The notes under the pieces were generated by a model. The model did not search any database, had not been told where the DNA came from, and worked only from the letters and a program-made list of their open reading frames with translations. A stretch of 64,000 bases of DNA from the NCBI RefSeq assembly GCF_038002965.1, contig NZ_JBBOOE010000001.1, positions 4,631,001 to 4,695,000 of the forward strand. The letters run 5' to 3'. A program made the translations under genes and the position numbers. Source of the stretch: Robertmurraya sp. FSL R5-0851. Lineage in GTDB: Bacteria; Bacillota; Bacilli; Bacillales; Cytobacillaceae. This document shows, in pieces, positions 44,055 to 53,405 of this stretch (the stretch's first letter is position 1; every line of letters starts with the position of its first letter).

Positions 44055-45509
44055 TTGTATACCTTTTTAGCAGGAATTGCCCTACTCATCGTTGGTTACT
44101 TTACTTATGGAAAATTCGTTGAAAAAATCTTTGGGGTGAAGGCGGATCGTGCGACACCTGCGTATGTGAATAACGATGGCATTGACTATGTGCCAATGAG
44201 CACACCAAAGAACTCCCTTATTCAGCTACTAAATATTGCTGGTACAGGACCTGTTTTCGGACCGATATTAGGAGCTCTTTACGGACCGGTGGCCTTCATA
44301 TGGATTGTCATTGGCTGTATTTTTGCAGGTGCTGTTCATGACTATCTAACCGGTATGATTTCTATCCGTAACAAAGGAGCTCATCTACCTGAGCTGGCGA
44401 GCCGCTTCTTAGGAAAAGTAATGAAGCACGTCGTAAATGGATTTGCGGTTCTTCTTCTTTTACTAGTTGGAACTGTGTTTGTCACCACTCCAGCTAGCTT
44501 ATTACATGTTGTGATGGACGGAAAAGTTGCCTTATCAATCATTATCGTTGCGATTTTTATTTATTATATTTTAGCTACTTTACTTCCAGTGGACAAATTA
44601 ATTGGACGTTTATACCCATATTTCGGAGCTTTGCTACTAATTAGTGCGCTAGGTGTTGGAATTATGTTAATTGTCACAGGTGCCCCAATTCCTGAACTAT
44701 CATTAACAAACTTCCACCCAGATAATCTACCAGTATTACCATTGTTATTCTTTACGATCTCTTGTGGAGCTCTTTCTGGCTTCCATGCTACACAAACACC
44801 AATCATCTCTCGTACCACACAAAACGAGAAACAAGGCCGTAAAATTTTTTATGGCATGATGATCACAGAAGGTGTGATCGCTATGATTTGGGCGGCGGCT
44901 GCCATGAGCGTATTTGATGGTGGTTATGCAGGATTACAAGAAGTTCTAGCCGCTGGTGGACCTGGAGCTGTTGTTAGCCAAGCGTCTACTGCACTACTTG
45001 GTGCAATCGGTGGTACATTAGCAATCCTTGGTGTAGTCGTTCTTCCCATCACATCGGGTGATACAGCTTTCCGTAGTGCACGTATGATTATTGCTGAATA
45101 TATCAATGTAGCACAAAAGAAACTGAGCAACCGTTTATGGATTGCTATCCCATTATTTGCAGTATCTGCCGTTCTAACTCAAATGGATTTCAACTTATTA
45201 TGGAGATACTTCAGCTGGGCTAACCAGTCCACAGCTGTTATTGCTTTATTCGTGGCAGCCATGTACCTTTACATCGCGAAAAAGAACTACTATATTGCAC
45301 TCGTACCAGGAATTTTTATGCTCGTAATGGTGATCACGTATATATTAAATGCCCAAATTGGATTTGGACTTTCTATGAATACTTCATGGATTGGTGGGTT
45401 GATCGGAACTGTGGTCTTAGTGGTCATGTTCTTCCGAGCGGCGAAAAAAGCACGGGCAAACAATCTACCGCTTGAAGAAGATATTTCGAATTGGAATCGA
45501 GTGGCGTAA
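44055..45509 (+). CDS. CstA-family carbon starvation/pyruvate transporter
   Basis: 484 residues with about 13 membrane helices. PMSTPKNSLIQLLNIAGTGPVFGPILGALYG near the start, AGAVHDYLTGMISIR near 95 and GALSGFHATQTPIISRTTQNE near 240 are CstA signatures. This is the short CstA form. In Escherichia coli, CstA-family BtsT is a pyruvate importer induced by the LytS/LytT-like BtsSR system; the lytS-lytT-cstA order suggests the same circuit. TTG start after AAGGGGGAATTAG. Confidence 0.88.
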   Translation: MYTFLAGIALLIVGYFTYGKFVEKIFGVKADRATPAYVNNDGIDYVPMSTPKNSLIQLLNIAGTGPVFGPILGALYGPVAFIWIVIGCIFAGAVHDYLTGMISIRNKGAHLPELASRFLGKVMKHVVNGFAVLLLLLVGTVFVTTPASLLHVVMDGKVALSIIIVAIFIYYILATLLPVDKLIGRLYPYFGALLLISALGVGIMLIVTGAPIPELSLTNFHPDNLPVLPLLFFTISCGALSGFHATQTPIISRTTQNEKQGRKIFYGMMITEGVIAMIWAAAAMSVFDGGYAGLQEVLAAGGPGAVVSQASTALLGAIGGTLAILGVVVLPITSGDTAFRSARMIIAEYINVAQKKLSNRLWIAIPLFAVSAVLTQMDFNLLWRYFSWANQSTAVIALFVAAMYLYIAKKNYYIALVPGIFMLVMVITYILNAQIGFGLSMNTSWIGGLIGTVVLVVMFFRAAKKARANNLPLEEDISNWNRVA

Positions 45510-45512
45510 AAG

Positions 45513-45547
45513 TTGAAGCTGACTCTATGTGAGTCAGCTTTTTTTGG
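45513..45547. terminator. Intrinsic terminator after the cstA-like gene
   Basis: AAGCTGACTC pairs with GAGTCAGCTT around a 5-base loop, with seven Ts following on the plus side. The pil operon ends opposite at 45557. Confidence 0.9.
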
Positions 45548-45556
45548 GGTTTGCTG

Positions 45557-46771
45557 TTATTTAAAATTTTCATAGATGGAAAACATCGGTAGCATCGCAG
45601 CCATTACGATTAACCCGACGATGCTTCCCAACACCGCAATCATAAGCGGCTCTAAAATGGCACTCAAACGAGTAGACATTTCCTCCACATCGTCTTCATA
45701 AAACTCGGCAATTTTCTCAAACATCGTATCAAGCTGACCCGTTTCTTCCCCGATTCGTACCATATGCGTCGTAATCTTAGGAAATACCCAGCTATTTGCT
45801 AACGGAGTGGATAAGCTTTCTCCCCGTCTTAATGAATTCTTTGAGTCCTCCAGCACCTTTGCAACAACTGAATTCCCCGCCACCTCTGCACTCATGGTTA
45901 AGGTTTGGAGCACCGGTACTGAGCTGGCAAACAGAGAAGCCATCGTTCGTGATACACGAGCTAAAATCGTTTTCTGCAACAATGTCCCAAAGATGGGCGT
46001 CTTCAATGCGATTAAATCAAGCATATATCGTCCCTTTGGATTCCGCTTGGTGGCAATAAAACCTACTACTAGTAAGATGACAATGCCTAAGGCGATATAC
46101 CATTGATGAATCAAGAAATCAGACGCGGCCATCACGATTTTCGTCGGAACAGGAATTTCTCCACCTACAGATAGTAAGTTGTTTAATAGACTCGGAAGTA
46201 CCTTTGTTAAAAGGATCACGACAACGATCACCGCAACAATGGAAACAGCAATCGGGTACACCATCGCTGACTTTACCTTTTCCTTTACCTTCCGATCTTT
46301 TTCATAAAAGATCGCCAACCGGTTCATGACATTTTCTAAGTCTCCACTCGTTTCCCCAGCAAGAACCATATTGACAAAAATACGGTCAAAGATTTTCGGA
46401 AACAGTGAGCATGATTTCGACAGTGATGTCCCGGAACGAACATCTTGATAAATGGTCTTTAATGCTTGTTGAAACGGCTTGGATGACACTTGCTCGGACA
46501 AAAGATGGATGGCATCGACAATCGGCGTTCCTGCATTCAGCAAGGTAGCTAACTGACGGCAAAAAATAACGAAATCCTGATTTTTTACAGGTGCTCCAAT
46601 AATTATATTAAGATCCTTATTTAAAATGGATTCTTTTATTTCCTTTAGCTCAGCAATATATAAGCCTCTACGTTCAAGCTCCTCTGCTGCTGCTGCTTGA
46701 TTGGCAGCCATGAGTTTTCCTTTTTGCTCTTTGCCGGTAAGGGAGTGAATTCCCTTGTATTTAAATTGCAT
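45557..46771 (-). CDS. pilC: Type IV pilus inner-membrane platform protein PilC
   Basis: 404 residues with two T2SSF domains, each followed by hydrophobic helices. GEEIP-like and FCRQLATLLNAGTPIVDAI near 68 and MVRIGEETGQLDTMFEKIAEFYEDDV near 335 are typical. It couples the cytoplasmic ATPases PilB and PilT to the growing pilus. Last gene of the eleven-gene leftward operon. The ComGB competence protein is a shorter relative; this full-length form belongs with PilT. Confidence 0.92.
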   Translation of the reverse strand: MQFKYKGIHSLTGKEQKGKLMAANQAAAAEELERRGLYIAELKEIKESILNKDLNIIIGAPVKNQDFVIFCRQLATLLNAGTPIVDAIHLLSEQVSSKPFQQALKTIYQDVRSGTSLSKSCSLFPKIFDRIFVNMVLAGETSGDLENVMNRLAIFYEKDRKVKEKVKSAMVYPIAVSIVAVIVVVILLTKVLPSLLNNLLSVGGEIPVPTKIVMAASDFLIHQWYIALGIVILLVVGFIATKRNPKGRYMLDLIALKTPIFGTLLQKTILARVSRTMASLFASSVPVLQTLTMSAEVAGNSVVAKVLEDSKNSLRRGESLSTPLANSWVFPKITTHMVRIGEETGQLDTMFEKIAEFYEDDVEEMSTRLSAILEPLMIAVLGSIVGLIVMAAMLPMFSIYENFK

Positions 46772-46804
46772 GATTTCACCGCCTATAGCGCGTAATGTCC
46801 ATGA

Positions 46805-47842
46805 TTACTGATGAGCATCCCAATTCGGAATAAACTCATCAGCCGTTTGTTTGGTAATAGTCCCACTTTGAACAAGCTCTCTGACTGACATATTCATCGT
46901 TTGCATACCAAGAGCTTTATTGGTTTCCAAAATGGATTGAATTTGATGAATTTTATTAGAGCGAATCAAATTGGCAACCGCATGATTATTCACTAAAATC
47001 TCCATAGCCGCTCTTCTTCCGTCATCTTTGGCAACAGGCAATAATCGTTGGGAGACAACCCCCACTAAAGTACCTGCAAGCTGGGTACGGATTTGCTGTT
47101 GCTGCTCAGCTGGAAACACATCGATGATTCGATCCACCGTTTGGGCTGCACCGGATGTGTGGAGAGTTGCCAGAACCAGATGACCTGTTTCAGCAGCTGT
47201 AATCGCTGTACGAATCGTATCAAGATCTCGCATCTCTCCCACAAGAATCACATCAGGGTCCTGCCGTAGTGCCGCTCGTAAACCGATCGCAAAGGAATTA
47301 GAGTCCAACCCAATCTCCCGCTGATTCACGATGCTTTTTTTATGCTTATGCAAGTATTCAATTGGATCTTCTAGCGTTAAAATATGCTTGCTCATATTTT
47401 CATTTATAAAATCAACAATGGACGCAAGCGTCGTGGACTTCCCACTTCCCGTTGGTCCTGTAACGATTAATAATCCTTGTGTCTTCTGTGCAAACACCTT
47501 GATAATGTCTGGGAGATGAAGGTCAAGAAAGTTTGGTACATTACTATTAATCACACGACAAACAATCCCCACAGAGCCTCTCTGTCTAAAAACATTCACA
47601 CGAAAGCGGCAGATTCCCGGTAAGGCATAGGAAAAATCAACTTCACCTTTTTGGTCAAAATGCTCCTGCAGCTCTGGAGTCATGAGCTCTCTTGCCATTT
47701 CCTCTGTTTCGTTAGGAGTGAGAGCTTGGCTTCCTACCTTCTTTAACTTCCCATTGATTCTTACAATAGGAGTAACTGCCGTCGTAATGTGTAAATCCGA
47801 TGCTCCATTTTGAAATGCGAATAATAATAGTTTTTGAATCAT
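46805..47842 (-). CDS. pilT: Type IV pilus retraction ATPase PilT
   Basis: 345 residues. Walker A GPTGSGKST near 129, Walker B-like DPDVILVGEMRD near 194, the His box near TGHLVLATLHTSGA, and a C-terminal segment resembling the retraction-specific AIRNLIRE motif (VANLIRSNK near 290). PilT drives pilus retraction, hence twitching and DNA uptake. Bacillus competence pili (ComG) have no PilT, so its presence marks a true retractable type IV pilus. Confidence 0.93.
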   Translation of the reverse strand: MIQKLLLFAFQNGASDLHITTAVTPIVRINGKLKKVGSQALTPNETEEMARELMTPELQEHFDQKGEVDFSYALPGICRFRVNVFRQRGSVGIVCRVINSNVPNFLDLHLPDIIKVFAQKTQGLLIVTGPTGSGKSTTLASIVDFINENMSKHILTLEDPIEYLHKHKKSIVNQREIGLDSNSFAIGLRAALRQDPDVILVGEMRDLDTIRTAITAAETGHLVLATLHTSGAAQTVDRIIDVFPAEQQQQIRTQLAGTLVGVVSQRLLPVAKDDGRRAAMEILVNNHAVANLIRSNKIHQIQSILETNKALGMQTMNMSVRELVQSGTITKQTADEFIPNWDAHQ

Positions 47843-47857
47843 CTTGAATTTCCCCCA

Positions 47858-49525
47858 TTATTCTACCGTTACGCGATAAACCTCTTCTAAAGTTGTTAAC
47901 CCTTGTGCAGCTTTTTCCAGTCCGTCCTCAAACATCGATACGAAGCCTTTTGTGTTTACGTACTTACGATAAGCAGAGTCCTGCATTTTCTGTGTAATCA
48001 TATTGCGTAGCTCATCATCAATGAGGAGCGTCTCATGAATGGCCATACGTCCGCGATAGCCTGAGTTATTACATACCGAGCAACCTTTCCCCTTTTTCAA
48101 GTTGCTCGTTACCATTCCTCTTGATTGGAACACTTCTCTTTCTTCATGTGTTGGATCATACGGGCTGGCGCAGTTTTTACATATTTTCCGTACCAAACGC
48201 TGTGCCACAACCCCAGTCACAGCTGAAGACACGAGGAAGGGTTCAATCCCCATATCCATCAATCGGCTAACCGCAGAAACAGAATCATTCGTATGAAGCG
48301 TACTTAATACAAGGTGACCAGTTAGGGCTGACCGCAAAGCAATTTCCGCGGTTTCTGTATCACGAATCTCACCCAGCATGATAATATCCGGGTCCTGTCT
48401 GAGAATGGAGCGAAGTCCCGCCGCAAACGTCATACCAATATTCGCTTTTACCTGAACTTGATTAATTCCTCGGATCTGATATTCAACCGGATCCTCAACC
48501 GTGATGATGTTCACTTCATCAGTATTTAGCTTTTGCAATGCCGTGTAAAGGGTGGTGGATTTTCCTGACCCTGTAGGACCAGTAACGAGAATGATTCCAT
48601 AAGCATTGCTAATCATTTTTCGGAAATTGGCCTCGTTTCTCTCTGAAAAACCAAGCTTTTCAACTCCGAGAACAACGTTTCCTGTGTCCAGCAAACGCAT
48701 AACAACCTTTTCCCCGAACACGGTTGGAAGAATTGATACACGTAAATCTATATTTCTCATATCAATCTCCATTTTAAATCGACCATCTTGTGGAAGGCGC
48801 TTTTCAGCGATGTTCAGCTTGGACATAATCTTGATTCTTGAGACAAGAACATTGTTCATGTTCTTCGGGAGGGTACGCTCTGTTCGCAGAACCCCATCCA
48901 CACGAAGACGAATAAGCGTTTCGTGTTCATGCGGGTCAATATGAATATCACTAGCCCCAACTTGAAGCGCCTGGCTCAAAAGCTGATTCACCATTTTCGC
49001 GACTGGGGAATCATCCGACTGCTGCGCTTCTAAAAAGCCTTCGTCATCCTCGTTTAATGGCATATCCTCAATCATTTTATCAATCGATTTTTGCATGCCA
49101 TAGTAACGATTTAATGCTACTTGAATTTCATGCCTCTTTGCTATCGCTGGCTCAATCCTGAAGCCGGTGCTCAAGCGAAGATCGTCAATCGCAAAATAAT
49201 CGAGTGGGTCGACCATCGCCACTAGCAATCTATCATTCGTCTTTTTAAGCGGAAGCAGCTGGTACTTTCTCGCTAACTCTTCATCTATAATATTAATGAG
49301 CTTTCGATCAATCTCAAGCTCATACAAATTCACTTTTTTAATGCCGAGCTGAAATTCCAGCACTTGAATAATCGTGTCTTCATCCACGATATTCATCGCA
49401 ACTAATTGATCACCGAGACGCAAACCAGAACTTTTTTGCTGAAGCAGGGCATCCATTAATTGCTCGTCTGTAATTACATTTGTTTCAATAAGCAAATCGC
49501 CTATACGCTTTCGCTTAAGTGCCAT
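47858..49525 (-). CDS. pilB: Type IV pilus extension ATPase PilB with MshEN-like N-terminus
   Basis: 555 residues. Two tandem motifs of about 24 residues open the protein: IGDLLIETNVITDEQLMDAL near 8 and RLGDQLVAMNIVDEDTIIQV near 36. These resemble the MshEN c-di-GMP-binding repeat, with Asn in place of one usual Gly. The GspE/PulE motor has Walker A GPTGSGKST near 315, DPDIIMLGEIRD near 380, and a zinc tetracysteine (CKNC near 450, CSVC near 482). Assembles pili from PilA. Confidence 0.93.
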   Translation of the reverse strand: MALKRKRIGDLLIETNVITDEQLMDALLQQKSSGLRLGDQLVAMNIVDEDTIIQVLEFQLGIKKVNLYELEIDRKLINIIDEELARKYQLLPLKKTNDRLLVAMVDPLDYFAIDDLRLSTGFRIEPAIAKRHEIQVALNRYYGMQKSIDKMIEDMPLNEDDEGFLEAQQSDDSPVAKMVNQLLSQALQVGASDIHIDPHEHETLIRLRVDGVLRTERTLPKNMNNVLVSRIKIMSKLNIAEKRLPQDGRFKMEIDMRNIDLRVSILPTVFGEKVVMRLLDTGNVVLGVEKLGFSERNEANFRKMISNAYGIILVTGPTGSGKSTTLYTALQKLNTDEVNIITVEDPVEYQIRGINQVQVKANIGMTFAAGLRSILRQDPDIIMLGEIRDTETAEIALRSALTGHLVLSTLHTNDSVSAVSRLMDMGIEPFLVSSAVTGVVAQRLVRKICKNCASPYDPTHEEREVFQSRGMVTSNLKKGKGCSVCNNSGYRGRMAIHETLLIDDELRNMITQKMQDSAYRKYVNTKGFVSMFEDGLEKAAQGLTTLEEVYRVTVE

Positions 49526-49551
49526 TCGTTTGCTCTCCTTTTGTTCATTAG

Positions 49552-50220
49552 TTATTCCAATATCTGTTGAAAGGCTTCACAATAAAACACTCGTGCAGAG
49601 ATGGTTGCATCCATATTACCCTTTTCAGAATTTAAAGAGTATGTGACATTCTGTATATGAAACACTCTCGGCAAATGTTCAAGCTTATCCACGAACTCAT
49701 TGATGTCTTCATCACTGCCATTCAATGAGATTTGCACATCATTGTAAGAAACCGTAAACTCCTTAACTTCACTTACTCTTTCTTCAAGAAGCTTGTAGAT
49801 CGATTCAGGAAATAAGGTACTCCACTGATCCTGCTCAACCGTTCCATCAGCGGTAGTTGTCGCTTCAGCTTGAGCCTCTTCGTCTGACTCCGTTTGGAAA
49901 GAGATAGTAGAAACCGATGTTCCTGTTTCTCCTTCTGTTTTTTCAATATCTTTGATGACCTGTTCTATATTTGGACGTCCAGGAATTCCTTGAAATAACT
50001 CCTGCTTTTCGGCTTCGGTCATCGTTTGTGGCTCTAACGATTGGAGCACCTTTTCATAGCTGGTCGTGTCAGCTTCAATTCTTTGTAAGTCCGCTTCCTT
50101 TACTGCTTTTTCTGCAGCAATTGGTCGTAAGATAGCCCAGTAAAAGATCCCACAAAATAAAACCAATATCGCGATCGCAATAATTAGTATCTTTTCTTTT
50201 AGCAAACTCTCTAATTTCAT
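49552..50220 (-). CDS. pilO: Type IV pilus alignment protein PilO-like
   Basis: 222 residues: a short cytoplasmic start, one membrane helix (residues about 11-30), a coiled segment to about 75 and an extracytoplasmic ferredoxin-like domain. Similarity to PilO is structural and positional (after pilM-pilN, overlap of four bases with pilN) more than by motif. PilO pairs with PilN to link PilM to the outside layer. Confidence 0.75.
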   Translation of the reverse strand: MKLESLLKEKILIIAIAILVLFCGIFYWAILRPIAAEKAVKEADLQRIEADTTSYEKVLQSLEPQTMTEAEKQELFQGIPGRPNIEQVIKDIEKTEGETGTSVSTISFQTESDEEAQAEATTTADGTVEQDQWSTLFPESIYKLLEERVSEVKEFTVSYNDVQISLNGSDEDINEFVDKLEHLPRVFHIQNVTYSLNSEKGNMDATISARVFYCEAFQQILE

Positions 50221-50771
50221 TGCTGCTCACCTTCTAACGTCACAACAGTTGCTTCAAAAAATGCTTCGTACAAATTGGTCTCCGTATTTAAACTAATACT
50301 CGTCACCTTTGCCTCTGTCACAAAATCAGCCTCTAACAACTGCTGAAGGTAGGTTGCCGCTGCATCTTTGGTTGGGAACATAACCGTCATGGTTAGTGCA
50401 CCCGTGTTTTCAAAGGTATAGTTGGAGACGGAACCACCTTCGGGTAGAAACTGGTATAGATCTTCTTTTATGGTGATTGGGTTTTTATAAATCCCATTTA
50501 AAAATCCATGAATTTTATTATATTTATCTACGAAATTATATTCTGTCACACCCGTTCGACGGGCCGTAATCTCCGCTAACACCGTATCTCTCGCTTCCGT
50601 ACTTTTTGCAACTTTCTCGTCCAGCTCGTGTACCGAACTTTTCACCATAATAAATAAAATAATGAGTAATGCGGAGATCACAAGAAACAAGCCTGCTGCA
50701 CCCAGTAAATACGGCAATCTATTTAACCTGTTTCTCCTCTCCTGTGGCAATAAATCAATGCTAAAGTTCAC
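50217..50771 (-). CDS. pilN: Type IV pilus assembly protein PilN-like
   Basis: 184 residues. The N-terminus MNFSIDLLPQERRNR has the IDLLP form of the INLLP motif that docks into PilM in known systems. One membrane helix follows (about 23-45), then a coiled segment and a small domain. Located between pilM and pilO, as in most type IV pilus operons. Confidence 0.82.
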   Translation of the reverse strand: MNFSIDLLPQERRNRLNRLPYLLGAAGLFLVISALLIILFIMVKSSVHELDEKVAKSTEARDTVLAEITARRTGVTEYNFVDKYNKIHGFLNGIYKNPITIKEDLYQFLPEGGSVSNYTFENTGALTMTVMFPTKDAAATYLQQLLEADFVTEAKVTSISLNTETNLYEAFFEATVVTLEGEQQ

Positions 50772-50795
50772 TACGATCTCTCCTATCTACCACCA

Positions 50796-51911
50796 TTACT
50801 TTTTCCACTTCTTCTTTACGGTTTCATTTCCTTTAAGAGCTAGTCCAATCGCAACGCTTGTTGAATTCAATAGGTCTTTTTTATGGAAATTGTTCGCGAC
50901 AATCTTTGAAAAATCAATATCCGCTACTTCTACCTCAAGACGATCAGATAGGACAGATACAAATTGACAAGCGTTTTTCCCGGTAACAATGACTCGTTTA
51001 AAATGGCTATTTCCCTTGCTTAAAGAGAATCGAAAGAAGTTTTGTGCTTTTTCTATTTCTGTGACCACATCATTAATATAGGTCTCTTCATAAAGAGCAG
51101 ATTCCTCAACAGAAGCAGCTGCTTCTACTAAATTTTCTACAAATCCATCAAAGGGCAACACATCACTGGTTGAAAATAAATCTTCCTGTTCAATCTCCAT
51201 TGCTCCCACTGTCATGGTTCTTGAAAAGGCAATGGTACCATTGGCGAAAATATGAATATCAATGGATTCCTTAGACAAATCAACAACCATCTCGGTATCA
51301 TGCAACCACTCAGGGTTTGTATGTGAAATCAATCGCTGTAATGCCGTCCCGCGAATCTCCGCACTCAATGGCTTCAAACCTGCTTGAATACTCACTTCCA
51401 ATAGGTCCTCAGATAATGGTAATGATGTCGCAAAAAACAGAATATCCGCTTTATCGGTTGCCATCTCTCTTAACTCAGAAGCAAACTCCACAGCCGTCAA
51501 TTTTTCAATATCCATCTGCTCGTCTGGCTCCGCCTTAATCGTCCCGATCTTCACAAAATCATAAATAGATTTTTCAAACGGAAGATGAATACTTTCCCCT
51601 ACTTGGTATTGAAGAAGCTTCGCAAGCGCATCTTCCTTTAAATCAGGAAGCGAGGTAATTCGTCTCACAATGATGTTTTGTGTTGGAAAGGCCAGATGAA
51701 CATGCTTGTCCAACACCTTCTCCTTCAACAAGTCGGCTATACTTTTTACATCGGATATTCTTGAATTTTCTATTATGGAATTCTTTGTATTGATGACATC
51801 TATATCAAGTAAAACAGGATTGTTGTTTTGGATTTTTACCTTCGCAGTAGTTAGGTACTGATCGCGGAAGTCTATGCCCGAGAATGTATCGTTTTTCTTG
51901 AAGTTGAACAT
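50796..51911 (-). CDS. pilM: Type IV pilus actin-like protein PilM
   Basis: 371 residues of the FtsA/actin-like ATPase family. GIDFRDQYLTTAKV near 12 is the phosphate-1 segment, RRITSLPDLKEDALAKLLQYQVGESIHLPFE near 83 the 1C-like region, and MVVDLSKESIDIHIF near 207 the phosphate-2 segment. It is cytoplasmic and recruited to the membrane by the PilN N-terminus. Absent from the competence comG set. Confidence 0.85.
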   Translation of the reverse strand: MFNFKKNDTFSGIDFRDQYLTTAKVKIQNNNPVLLDIDVINTKNSIIENSRISDVKSIADLLKEKVLDKHVHLAFPTQNIIVRRITSLPDLKEDALAKLLQYQVGESIHLPFEKSIYDFVKIGTIKAEPDEQMDIEKLTAVEFASELREMATDKADILFFATSLPLSEDLLEVSIQAGLKPLSAEIRGTALQRLISHTNPEWLHDTEMVVDLSKESIDIHIFANGTIAFSRTMTVGAMEIEQEDLFSTSDVLPFDGFVENLVEAAASVEESALYEETYINDVVTEIEKAQNFFRFSLSKGNSHFKRVIVTGKNACQFVSVLSDRLEVEVADIDFSKIVANNFHKKDLLNSTSVAIGLALKGNETVKKKWKK

Positions 51912-51936
51912 GTTGCACCTTCTTTCTATGGTTGAT

Positions 51937-52977
51937 TTATCGATTGGTTGAGAAATTGATCGTATCTGAATCTAGACTAGATGAATATTTATCTGATGAA
52001 GCTGTCCCATTAAGAATGGAACAAACATTTTTAATGTCAGAACATTCCATGCCTTCCCCTCTTCCATTTACTTCAAAGTGTGCTGTCCCATTATAGTTTT
52101 TTGCTATTAAACCGCTATTTACTGTTACTACCGAGTTTCCATTGTGTGTAATTGACTCTGCAATTAATACACCCTCAATGACTAATTGAGTTACTGCGTT
52201 TCCACTTCCACCAATCGTTATATCTTTTACATATACAATGGCGCCTTTAGGAATAATTATGGTTTCTCCACCGCCACTTATAGAGATCTGAGAGAATTTT
52301 GTAATTCCTTTTGGAAAAGTGTATATGTCACCCTTTTTAATTTCATTAGGCCCAATTGAAGTTGTGTAGCTATTCCAATTAATCCCTAGATCCGCAATAA
52401 CCTTGTTATAATCAATTGAAGCAATGGACATCCGAAGACCTTCCTTGAATTGGTCCTTTTCAATAAAATGTCCCGGAGATACATAACCGTATGCTGTTGT
52501 TGTTTTAGTTAATGCATCTGCACTCACGTTAACATCAAAATCTATATTTCGGACAACTTTTGACTGGTTCGCATTTGCATAGCTTGCCTGTAAGGTTACT
52601 TTCACCGTTTGCATATTTGAATTTGGTGTGATGGAACTTATGTTTGTTGGGTTTGTTGTAACTTTTACCTGTACATTTTTTTCACCAATTTGATAGGTTT
52701 TCGTATTATTTGTAATATCCTTCAAATAGGCAAAAGGGCCACTATTTCCTGTGCTGGAGTTTTTATAATTACTCATCTCAGACAAGACAATTTCAATCGC
52801 ACCTTCTGCCCGATAAAATTCCTCTTGTTCCTTCGTTGTTTTAACAACATTTTGAAGGCCATAAGTAGTGGTCGATAACATGGCTGTTCCAACGATACTA
52901 ACAAGGACAACAATAAAGAGAACAATCATTAATGCTGCTCCTGATTCGTTACCTTTTGATCTTTGTATCATGTTCAT
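51937..52977 (-). CDS. PilX-like minor pilin with a C-terminal beta-rich domain
   Basis: 346 residues. A class III-like N-terminal helix GAALMIVLFIVVLVSIVGTAML near residue 12 follows a Gly but lacks the Glu5 of ordinary pilins, as in PilX/GspK-like tip proteins. Residues about 210-320 look like a repetitive beta structure (FSQISISGGGETIIIPKGA, then YVKDITIGGSG and LVIEGVLIAESI), reminiscent of polymer-forming or bactofilin-type beta helices. This fusion is unusual; a role at the pilus tip is inferred. Confidence 0.7.
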   Translation of the reverse strand: MNMIQRSKGNESGAALMIVLFIVVLVSIVGTAMLSTTTYGLQNVVKTTKEQEEFYRAEGAIEIVLSEMSNYKNSSTGNSGPFAYLKDITNNTKTYQIGEKNVQVKVTTNPTNISSITPNSNMQTVKVTLQASYANANQSKVVRNIDFDVNVSADALTKTTTAYGYVSPGHFIEKDQFKEGLRMSIASIDYNKVIADLGINWNSYTTSIGPNEIKKGDIYTFPKGITKFSQISISGGGETIIIPKGAIVYVKDITIGGSGNAVTQLVIEGVLIAESITHNGNSVVTVNSGLIAKNYNGTAHFEVNGRGEGMECSDIKNVCSILNGTASSDKYSSSLDSDTINFSTNR

Positions 52978-52991
52978 CCCCCATCGACCAC

Positions 52992-53405
52992 TTAATACCT
53001 AACTCTTTTTTGTGCATCATTAAAGACTTCTGTTGAAACCTTATACTCGTGATCACCTTTTTCTAATACTAGTGTCACTTTGTATCTTTTTTTCGTTCCA
53101 CCTTCTACTAACTGTTCAGTAACCGTATAGCTCTTAACATTCTTGGATAACACAGTTCCTGATACTAATTTTATTTCACCATTAGAGTAAACAATTTTAC
53201 TGTTAATCTCATTTCCATCTCTCACCGTATTCGAGATCGTTTCCATAATAAAACGAGCCTCACGCTGGAGTTCATTTTCCTTTGCTACTGCTCGTTCCAT
53301 TTTAGTCCCATAGCTAAACAGGGAAAAGGCAAGTGCGGAGATACTTACCATAATTAAAATGACAATGAGTAACTCAATTAGTGTTACACCCTTTTGATTT
53401 CTCAC
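52992..53405 (-). CDS. Type IV prepilin-like protein (minor pilin)
   Basis: 137 residues. The type III leader MRNQKG is followed by VTLIELLIVILIMVSISALAF, with Glu5 present, then a small globular domain. Cleavage and methylation by PilD is expected after the Gly. It overlaps the preceding prepilin gene by four bases. PilW/PilJ-like by order only. Confidence 0.85.
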   Translation of the reverse strand: MRNQKGVTLIELLIVILIMVSISALAFSLFSYGTKMERAVAKENELQREARFIMETISNTVRDGNEINSKIVYSNGEIKLVSGTVLSKNVKSYTVTEQLVEGGTKKRYKVTLVLEKGDHEYKVSTEVFNDAQKRVRY

